A stretch of 64,000 bases of DNA from Valencia hispanica. Lineage: Eukaryota; Chordata; Actinopteri; Cyprinodontiformes; Valenciidae. The position numbers and the translations under genes are program-made. Under the pieces are notes generated by a model that worked only from the letters and a program-made list of their open reading frames with translations, was not told the DNA's origin and ran no database searches. This document shows, in pieces, positions 1 through 9,961 of the stretch (the stretch's first letter is position 1; the number at the start of each line of letters is the position of its first letter). The stretch covers positions 4,338,501 through 4,402,500 of the forward strand of contig OY747702.1 in NCBI GenBank assembly GCA_963556495.2. The letters run 5' to 3'.

Positions 1-119
1 TATTTAAATGAACATCGAATAAACCCAATTTTGTACCTTACTACATATACATCACAGCATACTGAGTCTTTTGCATCATCATAAATACCCCTATTACAGG
101 TGTTTGACAACTAGTGAGG

Positions 120-634
120 CGCATTACTGCCACCTACTGGTAAAGAGTGTATACGTAATCAAGTTCAGTTGGGAGCGGTGTACAGACCCCAACCCTCCTC
201 TCGCCACGATTGAATGGAAATTCGAGAAACATGATTTGTTGGTAAAAACAAGCCACTCATTGGTTCTTCCAGGCAAGCCTGTAATTTCAAACTTGAAACC
301 TGTAACTTCAAACTTCCATCCATCCATCCATCCATTTTCTGTACCCGTCTATCCTAATGTAGGGTTGCGGGAGGGCTGGTGCCTATCTCCAGCGGTCAAG
401 GGACGAGAGGCGGGGTACACCCTGGACAGGTCGCCAGTCTATTGCAGTAACTTGAAACTTGAAACTTGTATTTTTTTAAATGTGTGCAAGTTACAAAACA
501 CAACTTACAAGTTACAAAATGTAAGTTACAAGTACAAAACATAGGTTACAAATACAAAATGTAAATTACAAGTAAAAAACCTAAACGTTACAAGTACAAT
601 AAAAAAAGTCCCAATTCTAGCTCCATATGTTAGT
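120..634 (+). repeat. Interspersed repeat rich in AAGTTACAA motifs, copy 1
   Basis: A dispersed repeat of unknown class; orientation is arbitrary. It has a leading block (about 165-290: AGTTCAGTTGGGAGC, then a run ending TTCCAGGCAAGCC), a block of alternating GTAACTTGAAACTT and AAGTTACAA motifs (about 290-590) and an end block AAGTCCCAATTCTAGCTCC. The same order recurs at 52560-52890, and in reverse at 47390-47475. No ORF resembles a protein. A 131-bp retroposon sits inside at 316-446. It could be a non-autonomous DNA transposon, but clear terminal inverted repeats were not found. Confidence 0.6.
316..446 (-). mobile_element. Short retroposon with (GATG)n tail, copy 1
   Basis: A 131-bp dispersed repeat. 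Read on the minus strand it has a block with ACCTGTCCAGGGTGTACC, then GGAGATAGGCACCAGCC, and ends in a GGAT/GATG microsatellite. It is flanked by GTAACTTCAAACTT (302-315) and GTAACTTGAAACTT (447-460), a near-perfect 14-bp duplication that shows target-primed insertion. The block and tail match what I recall of RTE/Rex3-type LINE 3' ends in fish; that assignment is from memory. Further copies lie at 5032, 31408, 36568 and 56168. Confidence 0.7.
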
Positions 635-659
635 ACCTTGCCACTCTTGTTGGGATGGT

Positions 660-894
660 TTTTTTCCCCCCACAAAGTTTAGTTTAGTTCAGGAACAAAT
701 TTGATCCACACTTTTATTGTTTCGTATTCCACCTCAGACACTGATCCTAGAGTCAGTGCTCTATTGTTGTCTTGAAGTAGAGAGCTGGTGTCCCAACACC
801 ACCACCATGTTAGCAACCAGGTAAAGAGGCAGGTGAAGAGGGAATACATGCCCCAAGACTGCAAGACTGCGCAGTCCTGAAAGCATGTGCTGAC
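660..894. other. No gene seen
   Basis: Non-coding stretch before the Rex1 fragment. The long minus-strand frame over 679-1176 has no recognisable protein and is the complement of the Rex1 fragment in its upper part. Confidence 0.5.
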
Positions 895-1150
895 CAACCC
901 TAACAATAATAGGCCTGTTGCCCTGACATCACACATGAAAAAACGCCTTGTCAGACTTTGATTGCCCCAAGTAAGCAAACAGGCACCTTTCAGCACCCAA
1001 TACAGTTTTTTTCTCAGCAGGGAGTTAGAGTTGCAGACACCATCATGCACCTGCTTCAACAAATTCACTGTCATCTGGACCAAGCAAGTAGAACTGTGAG
1101 GATGATGTTCTTTAATTTCTCCACTGACTTTAAGACATTCCAGCATGTTT
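895..1150 (+). pseudogene. Rex1/Babar reverse transcriptase fragment
   Basis: A short relic of a Rex1-type LINE reverse transcriptase. The plus strand reads RPVALTSH at about 909 and, after a frame change, SKQTGTFQHPIQF and CHLDQASRTVRMMFFNFS. These align with SKQTRTYQDPLQF and CHLDKAGRTVRIMFFDFS in the larger Rex1 copy at 7.2-8.9 kb. It covers only the region before the first catalytic aspartate block. Both ends are truncated and there is at least one frameshift, so it cannot encode a product. Confidence 0.75.
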
Positions 1151-1233
1151 ACTGTGTAAGAAACCCCAGAAACCACAGGTGGATCCCATGAAAATTACCT
1201 GAGTCGATCATTACGTCTACATGCACATCTAAA

Positions 1234-2313
1234 TTGAGCTATGGCAATGATCGAGCAAATAGCTTAAAGGGAAATACTGGGCGAGGAGGAGGAGTTGCAA
1301 CCATTTTACTCATTAGTCCCAGACCAATTGATAGCTACAGTTCTTTTGAACATCTAACCCTAAATTTTCCTCATCCAAGTTGCAAAACATTAAGACCATT
1401 TTTGTTTGTGGTTTTGTATCGTCCACCAGCCCCTTACTCTCAATTCTTGGATCAGATCTCACATTTTTTATCTGATTTAGTATTAAATACTGATAGGGTC
1501 ATTATAGTGGGGGACTTTAATATTCATGTGAATACTGAAAGTGATAGTCTAAATGCAGCGTTTAGTGCTATTTTAGACTCAATTGGCTTTACTCAAAAAG
1601 TACAGGGATTGATCCACTCGGGCAAACACACTTTGGACCTTGTACTGACATACGGTATTGAGTGTGAGGAAATAACAGTCCACCCACATAACCCGGTCCT
1701 GTCTGACCACTTCTTAATAACTTTTGAATTTACTTTAACTGACCATTTAAAATCTGAAAGAAAATTTCATTATAGTAGAGCTTTATCAGACAATGCTGTA
1801 ACAATTTTTAAAGAATCTGTTCCATTCTTACTTTCCTTAGTGTCTCAGGGTAACACAGTGGATGGCAGCAATTCTATCTCTAACCCTTCAGAAACTGATG
1901 ATCTGGTTCACAGCGTTACGTCCTCATTGCGTTTGGCATTAGATAGTGTAGCCCCCTTAAAAAAGAAAGTGGCTAGCCATAGGAGGCTGACTCCTTGGTT
2001 CAACGCAGAGTTGCGTACTTTAAAGCAGAATATTAGGAAGTTGGAGAGAAAATGGCGCTCTACACACCTAGAGGATTCCTATTTAACCTGGAATAACAGT
2101 CTACTGCTGTATAAAAAGACCCTTCGACAAGCTAGAACAGCATATTTTTCATCATTAATAGAGGCAAATAAAAACAATCCTAGGTTTCTTTTTAGTACAG
2201 TTGCCAAACTTACACAGAGTCATAGCTCTGTTGAGCCAACTATTCCCCCAGCTCTTAGCAGTGATGATTTTATGGGATTCTTCATAAATAAAATTAATTC
2301 TATTAAAAATTAA
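1234..2313 (+). pseudogene. L2 endonuclease domain and linker (5' part of ORF2)
   Basis: This encodes the C-terminal two-thirds of an exonuclease-endonuclease-phosphatase domain, which nicks the target DNA to prime reverse transcription, and then the linker to the RT. Diagnostic motifs are GRGGGVATI near the start, VVLYRPP, VGDFNIH and LSDHFLITF, with the catalytic Asp/Asn/His residues present. The N-terminal strands with the first catalytic Asn and Glu are lost through 5' truncation, so the Met at 1234 is not a natural start. The frame ends at TAA 2311-2313, where the sister L2 fragment at 59.8 kb has AAA (Lys). The next ORF resumes in the same frame, so this is one nonsense change, not a frameshift. 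Confidence 0.85.
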
Positions 2314-2322
2314 ATCATTGGC

Positions 2323-3972
2323 ATGCTCCCAAACATGATTACTTCTTCCTCAGTAAATGAGGCAGTATCGGAAAGAACTGTAGATCCTCAGTTGTGCTTA
2401 GGCTGTTTTGATTCAGTCGAGCTTTCGGAATTATCAAAAATATTAGCCTCATCTAAACCTTCGACTTGTATGTTGGACCCAATCCCAACCAAATTATTTA
2501 AAGAAGTGTTCTATTTGGTTCCTAGCCCCATTATGGATATGATGAATCTATCCTTAGTAAACGGATACGTACCACAGGAATTTAAAATAGCTGTAATTAA
2601 ACCTTTACTCAAGAAACCTTCCCTTGATCAAGATGACTTAGTGAATTACAGACCTATATCTAACCTTCCTTTCTTATCCAAAGTCCTTGAGAAAACTGTT
2701 GCTAATCAAGTCTGTGAGCATTTAAACAGTAACAAGCTGTTTGAAGAGTTTCAGTCAGGTTTTAGAGCTCATCATAGCACTGAAACAGCACTGGTGAAGG
2801 TTACTAATGATATTCTCATGGCCTCAGATAATGGACTTGTGTCTGTTCTGGTTTTGTTAGATCTCAGTGCTGCTTTTGACACAGTCGATCATAATATTCT
2901 CTTAGAAAGGCTTGAACATGTTGCAGGGATCAAAGGAACAGCACTAGGCTGGTTTAAATCATATTTGTCTGATAGATTCCAGTTTGTTCATCTAAATGAT
3001 AAATCTTCTTCACTCTCAAGAGTTACTTGTGGAGTTCCACAGGGTTCTGTGCTTGGACCAATTCTGTTCACCATATATATGCTCCCAATTGGTAGAATCA
3101 TTAGACAGCATGGGATAAATTTCCACAGCTATGCAGATGATATAAAACTATATTTATCCATAAATCCTGATGAACCCAGTCAGTTAGGTAGATTACAGGC
3201 ATGTCTGGAAGACATAAAAACATGGATTACCCTAAACTTTTTGCTTTTAAATTCTGACAAAACAGAAGTTGCTGTCTTTGGACCAGAAGTTCTAAAACAG
3301 AAACTGATTAGTCAATCACTTCATCTGGATGGCATTAAATTGGCCCCCAGTAATAACATAAAGAACCTCGGCGTTATTTTTGACCGAGACTTGACATTTA
3401 AATCCCATATTAAACAGGTTTCTAGAATTTCTTTCTTTCACCTCCGGAATATTGCTAAAATTAGAAACATCCTGTCCAGGAGTGATGCTGAGAAACTAGT
3501 CCATGCATTTGTTACCTCAAGGCTGGACTACTGTAATTCTTTACTATCAGGTAGTCCACAAAATGCCATTAAAAGCCTTCAGTTGATCCAAAATGCGGCA
3601 GCAAGAGTTCTGATGAATATTAAAAAGAGAGATCACATTTCTCCTGTTTTAGCTTCCCTTCATTGGCTCCCTGTTAAATCCAGAATAGAATGTAAGATCC
3701 TTCTTCTTACATACAAAGCCCTTAATAATCAAGCTCCATCATACATCAGAGATCTAATTGTTTCATATGTTCCTAACAGAGCACTTCGCTCTCAGACTGC
3801 AGGTTTACTTGTAGTTCCTAGGATTTCTAAAAGTAGAATGGGAGGCAGATCTTTTAGTTATCAGGCTCCTCTCCTGTGGAACCAGCTCCCAGCTTTAGTC
3901 CGTGAGGCAGACACTCTGTTTACTTTTAAGGCCAGGCTTAAAACTTTCCTTTTTGATAAAGCTTATAGTTAG
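2323..3972 (+). CDS. L2 reverse transcriptase and C-terminal domain
   Basis: A 549-codon open frame covering the LINE reverse transcriptase and its C-terminal region. Motifs in order: VNYRPISNLPFLSKVLEK, FQSGFRAHHSTETAL, LLDLSAAFDTVDH (first catalytic Asp), GVPQGSVLGP and SYADDIKLYL (catalytic Asp pair). The L2-type end follows, with LDYCNSLL, LHWLPV, ILLLTYKAL and LWNQLP. Apart from the stop at 2311-2313 the frame is intact, so this copy shows little decay. The Met at 2323 is merely the first Met after the nonsense codon. It is followed by the 3' UTR and L2 tail. Confidence 0.9.
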   Translation: MLPNMITSSSVNEAVSERTVDPQLCLGCFDSVELSELSKILASSKPSTCMLDPIPTKLFKEVFYLVPSPIMDMMNLSLVNGYVPQEFKIAVIKPLLKKPSLDQDDLVNYRPISNLPFLSKVLEKTVANQVCEHLNSNKLFEEFQSGFRAHHSTETALVKVTNDILMASDNGLVSVLVLLDLSAAFDTVDHNILLERLEHVAGIKGTALGWFKSYLSDRFQFVHLNDKSSSLSRVTCGVPQGSVLGPILFTIYMLPIGRIIRQHGINFHSYADDIKLYLSINPDEPSQLGRLQACLEDIKTWITLNFLLLNSDKTEVAVFGPEVLKQKLISQSLHLDGIKLAPSNNIKNLGVIFDRDLTFKSHIKQVSRISFFHLRNIAKIRNILSRSDAEKLVHAFVTSRLDYCNSLLSGSPQNAIKSLQLIQNAAARVLMNIKKRDHISPVLASLHWLPVKSRIECKILLLTYKALNNQAPSYIRDLIVSYVPNRALRSQTAGLLVVPRISKSRMGGRSFSYQAPLLWNQLPALVREADTLFTFKARLKTFLFDKAYS

Positions 3973-4689
3973 AGTGGCTAAGGTCATCCTGAGCTAGCTC
4001 TGTAGTTATGCTGCTATAGGCTTAGACTGCTGGAGGACAGACATACCAATTTTCTTCACTCTGCTACTTCCTTTTCTCCTACTACTCTCCAGTTGTATTA
4101 CAGTACATTCTGTTATTTCCACTGTTAACTTTGTTTTCTCTCAGTGTTTTTATCTCCATAGAAGATATACCTGGTCTGGTATCCTGCTTGGCTGCAATGC
4201 CCTGTTGGACGGGGGGCATCGACTGGGATGATCCTCCCAGTAACTGAACATCCACTGTGTCCTGTTATTAACTTTTTACTCCCTGTAACATAGAAAGTTC
4301 TCTTATATCAGATCTTCTGTTCCTTCTGTGTTTCTGCTCTGTCTTCTCAAACCCCCAGACGATCGTGGCAGATGGCCGCTCCTACTGAGCCTGGTTCTGT
4401 TGGAGGTTTCTTCTTGTTAAAGGGGAGTTTTTCTTCTCCACCGTCGCTACATGCTTGCTCAGTATGAGGGATTGCTGAAGGATTGCTGTGGTTGGAAAGT
4501 CTGCATCAACGGGGCCCAACCTGACGCCAATGAATGACGCAATCTGCTGGGATTCCTTAAATAGGAAACTTTTTAACTGATTGGAATGTTTGTATAAATG
4601 TATTGAAATGACTTCTTGTTAAGTGCCTTGAGATGACATCTGTTGTGAATTGGCGCTATATAAATAAACTGAATTGAATTGAATTGAAT

Positions 4690-5030
4690 ATTCCACCCCT
4701 GAGTGAAATTTTGTCTGTTGCCATACTCCTCAGAGTTAGAAAAGTGTGAAAAAGCATTTTGTAGACAGCCCAGTCATTCTCATAATCTGGGAGCAGTCCG
4801 TTTGCTTTAGCTTAGCATAAACAATGGAAATGAATGGTAATGCCAAGCATTTCATGTGCTAGGCAAAAAAAATCATAGAAAATACTCAATAATGATCTTG
4901 ATTATTGGGTACTGCAGCTTCTTCCCACAGTCCAAAAACATGACTTAGATTAATTGGTCTCTCCAAATTGTACTTCGATTTTGAGTGTGTGTGTGTATGG
5001 TTGTTTGTCCTGTATGTCTCTGTGTTGTCC
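4690..5030. other. No gene seen
   Basis: AT-rich spacer between the L2 tail and a short retroposon; no ORF, RNA gene or repeat was recognised. Confidence 0.5.
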
Positions 5031-5031
5031 T

Positions 5032-5153
5032 ACAATGGACTGCTGACCTGTCCAGGGGGTACCCTGCCTTTCGCCCCATGACTGCTGGAGATAGGCACCA
5101 GCCCCCAACAACCCTGCAGAGGATGATATAGATAATGGATAGATGGATAATTA
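5032..5153 (+). mobile_element. Short retroposon with (GATG)n tail, copy 2
   Basis: Same family as 316-446 but in the opposite orientation: a block with GACCTGTCCAGGG, GGAGATAGGCACCAGCCCC, and an ATGGATAGATGGAT tail at the right. TSDs were not resolved. Confidence 0.7.
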
Positions 5154-5418
5154 TAATTATTCCTAGTGACCTCAATAATTATATCGCCTGCAAATCAAAA
5201 TAATAAGTAACATAAAGGAATTACAGGAGCCGATTTAGACTTGGGACTACATTATGACAAAGCACTGCTGTAAGCCACTGCTGCAAGGGGAACGGAGATG
5301 ACGCAGCTCCAGCAACAGACACCCTCTTCCGTAAAGAAAAAAGCGTCAGCTGCAGTTAAGCTGGCAGCGGAGTTTCTACTGCTGTAGTTTGAGTATGTGT
5401 TAAGTGTAACACAAGAAA

Positions 5419-5582
5419 ATGCTTCTTCCTTGTGTAGCAAACGGTTGTGAAAACAAGCCAAAGATATACAGCAAAACCATGTTTCGAAAAATTCCAACGA
5501 ATGTGGAACAAAGAAAACAATGGCTCACTCTCCTAGGAATTCCTCCAACAATACCCGTGGAGAAACTGTACAATGCCACAAA
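5419..5582 (+). pseudogene. THAP zinc-finger domain, N-terminal half, cut by Rex1
   Basis: The plus-strand frame starts MLLPCVANGCENK and continues with FRKIP and QRKQWL. This is the layout of the first half of a THAP domain: the first two zinc ligands as C-x4-C, the Phe-x-x-x-Pro element and the conserved Trp. THAP domains bind DNA and occur in cellular regulators and in P-element-like transposases. The second half with the C-x2-H pair is absent because the frame runs at about 5583 into the inverted 3' tail of a Rex1 LINE. I could not find the missing half beyond the Rex1 5' end near 9.96 kb. It may be a first exon of a broken cellular gene or a THAP transposase relic. Confidence 0.6.
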
Positions 5583-5654
5583 TTCAATTCAATTCAATTC
5601 AAAAATACTTTATTGATCCCAGAGGGAAATTAAATGTTGGTATAGCTCATATAA

Positions 5655-6481
5655 TTAATTCTTTAAGGAGTTGTTGTAGATGATGATGGCTGTGGGCAGG
5701 AAGGATTTCCTGTAGCGGTCTGTATTGCAGCGAAACTGAAGAAGCCTCCGACTGAAGACGCTCTGTTGTTGTATAACAGTCTCATGAAGAGGATGCTCAG
5801 GGTTGTCCATAATTTTTTTGATTTTATGAAGAATCCTTCTTTGCATTGTCATCTCCAGATTTTCCACAGTTGTCCCAAGAACAGAACCAGCCTTCTTTAT
5901 CAGGTTGTTTAGCCTTTTTAAATCCCTGGCTCTGATGCTGCTACCCCAACAGATGACGGCTGAAGAGATTACACTCTCCACAACAGACTTGTAGAAGATC
6001 TGCAGCATCTTGCTGCAAACCTTGAAGGACCTAAGCTTCCTCAAGAAGTACAGTCTGCTCTGTCCCTTCTTGTAGACGGCTTCACTGTTGTGCCTCCAGT
6101 CCATTCTGTTGTCAAGGTGAACTTCGAGGTATTTTTACTCCTCAACCACCTCCACTTCTTCTCCCATGATGGAAACAGTGTTTGACTTGTCCCTGTTTCT
6201 TCTGAAATCTACAATCATCTCCTTTGTTTTGTTCACATTCAAGGTGAGACGATTGTTTCCACACCATGTCACAAAGCGGTCCACCAGCTCTCTGTATTCA
6301 GCTTCTTGTCCATCTCTGATACACCCGACAATTGCAGAGTCATCTGAGTATTTCTGCAGATGACACGTCTCTGATTTGTACTGGAAGTCTGAGGTGTACA
6401 AAGTGAAAAGGAATGGTGAGAGTACGGTCCCTTGTGGTGCTCCTGTGCTGCTGACCACCTGGTTTGACACACAATTCTTCA
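5655..6481 (-). pseudogene. Rex1 reverse transcriptase, C-terminal half
   Basis: Continues the RT of the LINE after the solo LTR. The segment nearest the LTR (6481-6135) carries STGAPQGTVLSPFLFTLYTS and the polymerase motif KYSDDSAIVG, where Rex1 has Ser instead of the usual Ala before the Asp pair. The second segment (6104-5655) is the thumb and C-terminal region (DWRHNSEAVYKKGQSRLYFLR). It joins the first through a frame break near 6110-6134, where a stop lies in the first frame. The 3' UTR and tail follow to 5583. Confidence 0.85.
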
Positions 6482-6486
6482 GTCTC

Positions 6487-7192
6487 TGTCATGGTCTTTG
6501 GATTTTTGTGTGGCAAGTTTGAGTTTTTCCTTCCACTTGGTTTTCTTCCCCTTTTTACCCCAAGGTGCCCTCTTGTTTTGCTCCTCCTGTCTGTGTCTTA
6601 AGTTAGTAGTTTTCCTTATTCAGTGTAATTATATTATTGTATTCTGGCACTCCCTGGGTTCTGTAGATTTTTTTCACCTTTGTCTTTGTCCACCTTCCCA
6701 TTTGTGTTTCCTTTATCTCTATATTTTCCTCCTTCTGTTCTCCAGTGTGTCCTTACGTTTCCCTTAGATAGTTTCTTAAGAATCCTTTCTAGTTTCTTTA
6801 GAGTCTTCTGTCTCCTAGCCATTCTACCTTCCATCCCAGCTGCTAATCACTTCCACCTGCTCAATCCCCCTCAGCTGCAACCGCTTTTACTAATTGGTCT
6901 CCTGCTCCTTCGTGTTCACTCTTCACTCTCCTCCTCAGTATATATTCGGTTCTCATTCAGTCACAACTCGCTGGTTCGTCGTCATTCTTTCCTGTTTGGT
7001 CCCTCGCTTCCCTGCCGTCTTTCTTCCCCGCCTGGTCCCTGCCTTCCTTGTTGCCCGTCTGGTTCCTGTTTCCTCGTTTGCTGCATTAAATACCTGCCTG
7101 AGTTCTGTAAGTTCATGTTCCATGTTTTCATTAAATCCTCCTTATTTTGTACTTCACTGCATTTGGGTTCTCCATAACCTCAAAACATGACA
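6487..7192 (+). mobile_element. Solo LTR (same family as the 44.4-47.4 kb element)
   Basis: A 706-bp LTR from TGTCATGGTC to AAAACATGACA, flanked by the 5-bp TSD GTCTC (6482-6486 and 7193-7197). It is closely similar over its length to the two LTRs at 44430-45135 and 46692-47384. No internal sequence remains, so it arose by LTR-LTR recombination. It lies in the Rex1 RT between the codons for FERL and KNCV. The several plus-strand frames inside it are not genes. Confidence 0.93.
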
Positions 7193-7197
7193 GTCTC

Positions 7198-8974
7198 TCA
7201 AACTGTGGTCTGTTTGTCAGGTAGTCATTGATCCAGGCGATTGTTGAGGGCTCCACCTGTGTCTTCAGGAGTTTCTGACAAAGCAAATCAGGCTGAATTG
7301 TGTTAAATGCACTAGAGAAATCAAAGAACATGATCCTCACAGTCCTGCCTGCTTTGTCCAGATGACAGTGGCTTGGTTGAAGCAGGTGTATGATGGCATC
7401 TTCAACTCCAACTCCACAGCGATAAGCAAACTGCAGTGGGTCCTGATACGTTCTTGTTTGCTTACTCAGGGGTGCCAAAATGAGTCTCTCCAGGACCTTC
7501 ATGATGTGGGATGTCAGGGCAACGGGTCTATAGTCATTGATGACTGATGGGGGAGTTCTTTTGGGTACTGGAACAAGGCAGGATGTCTTCCACAACACTG
7601 GAACCTTCTCCTGAGTTAGGCTAAGGTTGAAGATGTGCTGCAGAATCCCACAGAGCTGCTCTGCACAGGCCTTCAGGACTCTGGGGCTGACACCATCTGG
7701 ATTTGCAGCCTTGTTCCGGTTCAGTTTCTCCAGCTGCCTCTTCACCTGACTTATGGAGATAGACAAGTGGGAGGGGGAGGCAAAGGGGGTAGCAGCATTT
7801 CCTGACTTGGTTGAAGTCAAACTTGTGGAATTAGAAGAGTCCATGGCTGAGGTGAAGGATAAAACATCCGAGGTGTAACAGGAAAGCTGTTGATCAGAGG
7901 AAAGTGGGATGTCTGTTTGGCTGGGAACAGGAGAGGAGGATGCTGAGCTAGTTCCTGAACTGAACCTGTTGAAGAATATGTTCAGTTCATTGGCTCTGTC
8001 CAGACTTCCATCTATCCAATCCTTCCTGTCCTTAAAACCTGTGATCTTTCTCATTCCTGACCAGACATCTCGGATATTGTTCCTCTGTAGTTTGTTCTCC
8101 AGCTTCTTCCTGTATGCCTCCTTGCTGTCTCTGATCTTGACCTTAAGTTGCTTCTGTATACTCCTCAATAATTCCCTGTCTCCCTCCCTGAAGGCTCTTT
8201 TTTTCTTGTTTAGCAGTTCCTTCAGGTCACTGGTGATCCAGGGTTTGTTATTCGGGAAGCATCTCACTGTTATGGTGGGGATGATGTTGTCCACACAGAA
8301 GTTTATATAGTCAGTCACACACTCAGTCATGGCATTGATGTCCTCTCCATGTGTTTGGCAAAGAGTCATCCAGTCTGTGGTTGCAAAGCAACCCTGCAGG
8401 GCTTCTTCAGCTTCCTGTGACCATTTTCTCACAGTTCGTTTTGTCACAGGTTGCCTCTGAACAAGTGGTTTATATTCTGAACAGAGAAAAACAAGTTTGT
8501 GATCTGATTGTCCCAGAGGAGGTCTTGGTTTGGACGTGTATGAATCCTTTACATTTGCATAAAACAAATCCAAGGTCTTGTTTTCTCTTGTAAAGCAGCT
8601 GACAAACTGTTGAAATGTTGGAAGTGTAGTAGAGAGCGAGGCATGATTAAAATCACCAGATATTGCCACAAATGCATTGGGGTGCTGTGTCTGTAGCTTA
8701 GCAACAATGGAACTGATTAAATCACATGCATTGTCGGCAACGGCTGAAGGTGGAATGTAAACAACTGCCAAAATTACACTGGTGAACTCTCTTGGTAAAT
8801 AATATGGACGAAAACTCACTGCCAAGAGTTCGACATCTGGGCTGCAGAGACGACACTTCACAGTAACATGTCCTGGATGACACCATCTGTTGTTTACAAG
8901 CACTGCTACTCCACCACCTTTCCTTTTTCTGCTCGTCTTCAGATCTCTGTCTGCTCATACAGTCAGGAAGCCTG
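7198..8974 (-). pseudogene. Rex1 endonuclease and reverse transcriptase, N-terminal part
   Basis: The longest Rex1 coding block, open over 8903-7198. It begins in the endonuclease domain (VLVNNRW), continues through AISGDFNHA and LGQSDHKLVFL (catalytic Asp, Asn, His), the linker, and the RT start (NDYRPVALTSHIMKVLER, FFDFSSAFNTIQ with the first catalytic Asp). At the left the frame reaches the solo LTR and resumes in frame at 6481. Just upstream, near 8957, a TGA interrupts the frame at a position that should be a sense codon. The Met at 8903 is internal to the endonuclease and is not a true start. Confidence 0.88.
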
Positions 8975-9419
8975 TGTGGTGGAAAATTGTTATGCAATTA
9001 GGAATTAAGTGTATATTCTCTGTTTAGTGAATGCATCTAGGGTAAAATGGCAAGCTTATTGTTCCAGCTTAATGTTATGAGAAAGATATATGTGTCAGGT
9101 CACCAGAGAGACAGACGCCGGGGCAGTAAGATAACAGTCTGGCCTTCGGATGAGCTGCTTTATGCGTTGCTATGACTCGCGTGAAGCGGTTACTCTGGAG
9201 GCGGGGCGTGAAGGATGGAGAAGACGTCTACAGAGATAAACAATGATTGCTGAATACTATTTAAGCGGTTAGTTAGAAAGGTTGGTTAGGGTGATGCACG
9301 AGTAACTCTGTCCCCTCCATGGTCTGGCCAGACATGTTTGAATTAAATACTTAAACGCCCTCTTGGACTCAAGTCTTCTTTATAATGGAAACCCTGAGAT
9401 ACTATTTTTTGCCATTACA
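8975..9419 (+). mobile_element. Solo LTR of retroviral type, TSD CCTG
   Basis: A 445-bp insertion from TGTGGTGGAAAATTG to TTTTTTGCCATTACA. The ends form an imperfect inverted repeat (TGT..TGG.AAAA). It is flanked by CCTG at 8971-8974 and 9420-9423; deleting it restores continuous Rex1 sequence. Inside are a TATA-like TATTTAAG (about 9259) and the polyadenylation-like GAATTAAA (about 9339), which fits plus orientation. A 4-bp TSD and the TGGAAAATT start resemble the LTRs of the 13.0-21.2 kb retrovirus-like element, but the interior is different. Confidence 0.88.
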
Positions 9420-9423
9420 CCTG

Positions 9424-9761
9424 GCAGACAGACGTTGGAGTCGGGGATATGATCCAGTAGCCACGTCTCCGTAAAACACATAACACTGCATTCACGGTAC
9501 TCTGGCTGAGTCCTTGTAAGGGCTTTGGGGTTCATCCATCTTGTTAGCCAGTGATCTTACGTTGCCCATTATGATCGATGGAAGAGATGGCTTGAACTTC
9601 CTCTTTCTCTGTCTCCTTTTCCCTCCTGCTCTGCATCCACGTCTCCTCCTTATCAACTCATCAGGGATTTGTGGCTTCAGTTGAGGCATTATTTCAGCTT
9701 TTGCGATGTTAATCAGCTGCTCCCGGCTGTAAACCACATTGTTGCCATGGTTACGCATCAT
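9424..9761 (-). pseudogene. Rex1 ORF, N-terminal region
   Basis: The start of the Rex1 protein: a basic region RRRRGCRAGGKRRQRKRK followed by IMGNVRSLANKMDE, which opens the endonuclease domain. The frame is lost soon after MDE by an indel; in the next frame the expected CFTETWL motif is readable up to the solo LTR. The Met at 9761 or 9758 could be the original start, but I cannot confirm this. Confidence 0.8.
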
Positions 9762-9961
9762 AACAAATTGTCAAAAAGGGAAACATTTACAGCAAAAATC
9801 CTTCCAGCTTCACAGCACCAAAAACTAGAAAGTATACAGGTAAAAAAATGCAATCTTCTTTAAGAAAAAAGAGGAACCAATGTACAAAAAACCAAAACTT
9901 AATATGTAACCAACAGAGCCACTCCAACATGCAGCCACCCAGAGCAGCGCAATTTTAGAAT

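Larger units (their letters stand above)
1205..4687 (+). mobile_element. L2-clade LINE, 5'-truncated, near complete
   Basis: A single L2-type non-LTR retrotransposon: part of the apurinic endonuclease domain, the full reverse transcriptase domain, a long 3' UTR (3973-4687) and a terminal GAATT repeat tail. The 3' UTR block GGCGCTATATAAATAAACTG just before the tail is the usual fish L2 3' end and recurs at 18979-19221 and 34512-34908 (inverted). The 5' end is missing, as is typical of incomplete reverse transcription. The single in-frame stop and the well-kept frame suggest a fairly recent insertion. Confidence 0.9.
5583..9960 (-). mobile_element. Rex1/Babar LINE with two nested solo LTRs
   Basis: A minus-strand Rex1 retrotransposon. 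The 3' end is at the left: the inverted tail contains AATACTTTATTGATCCCAG after a GAATT repeat. The coding region runs leftwards from about 9761 and 5' leader sequence continues to about 9960. Two LTRs interrupt it (6487-7192 and 8975-9419). Removing each LTR plus one TSD copy rejoins the Rex1 sequence cleanly. Several frame changes and stops show it is dead. The exact 5' boundary is uncertain. Confidence 0.85.

Noticed and set aside
6498..7190. Plus-strand ORFs of 89-165 codons with Phe/Leu-rich sequence
   Set aside because: They lie wholly or almost wholly in the solo LTR and reappear in the other LTR copies only as far as the pyrimidine-rich strand stays open.
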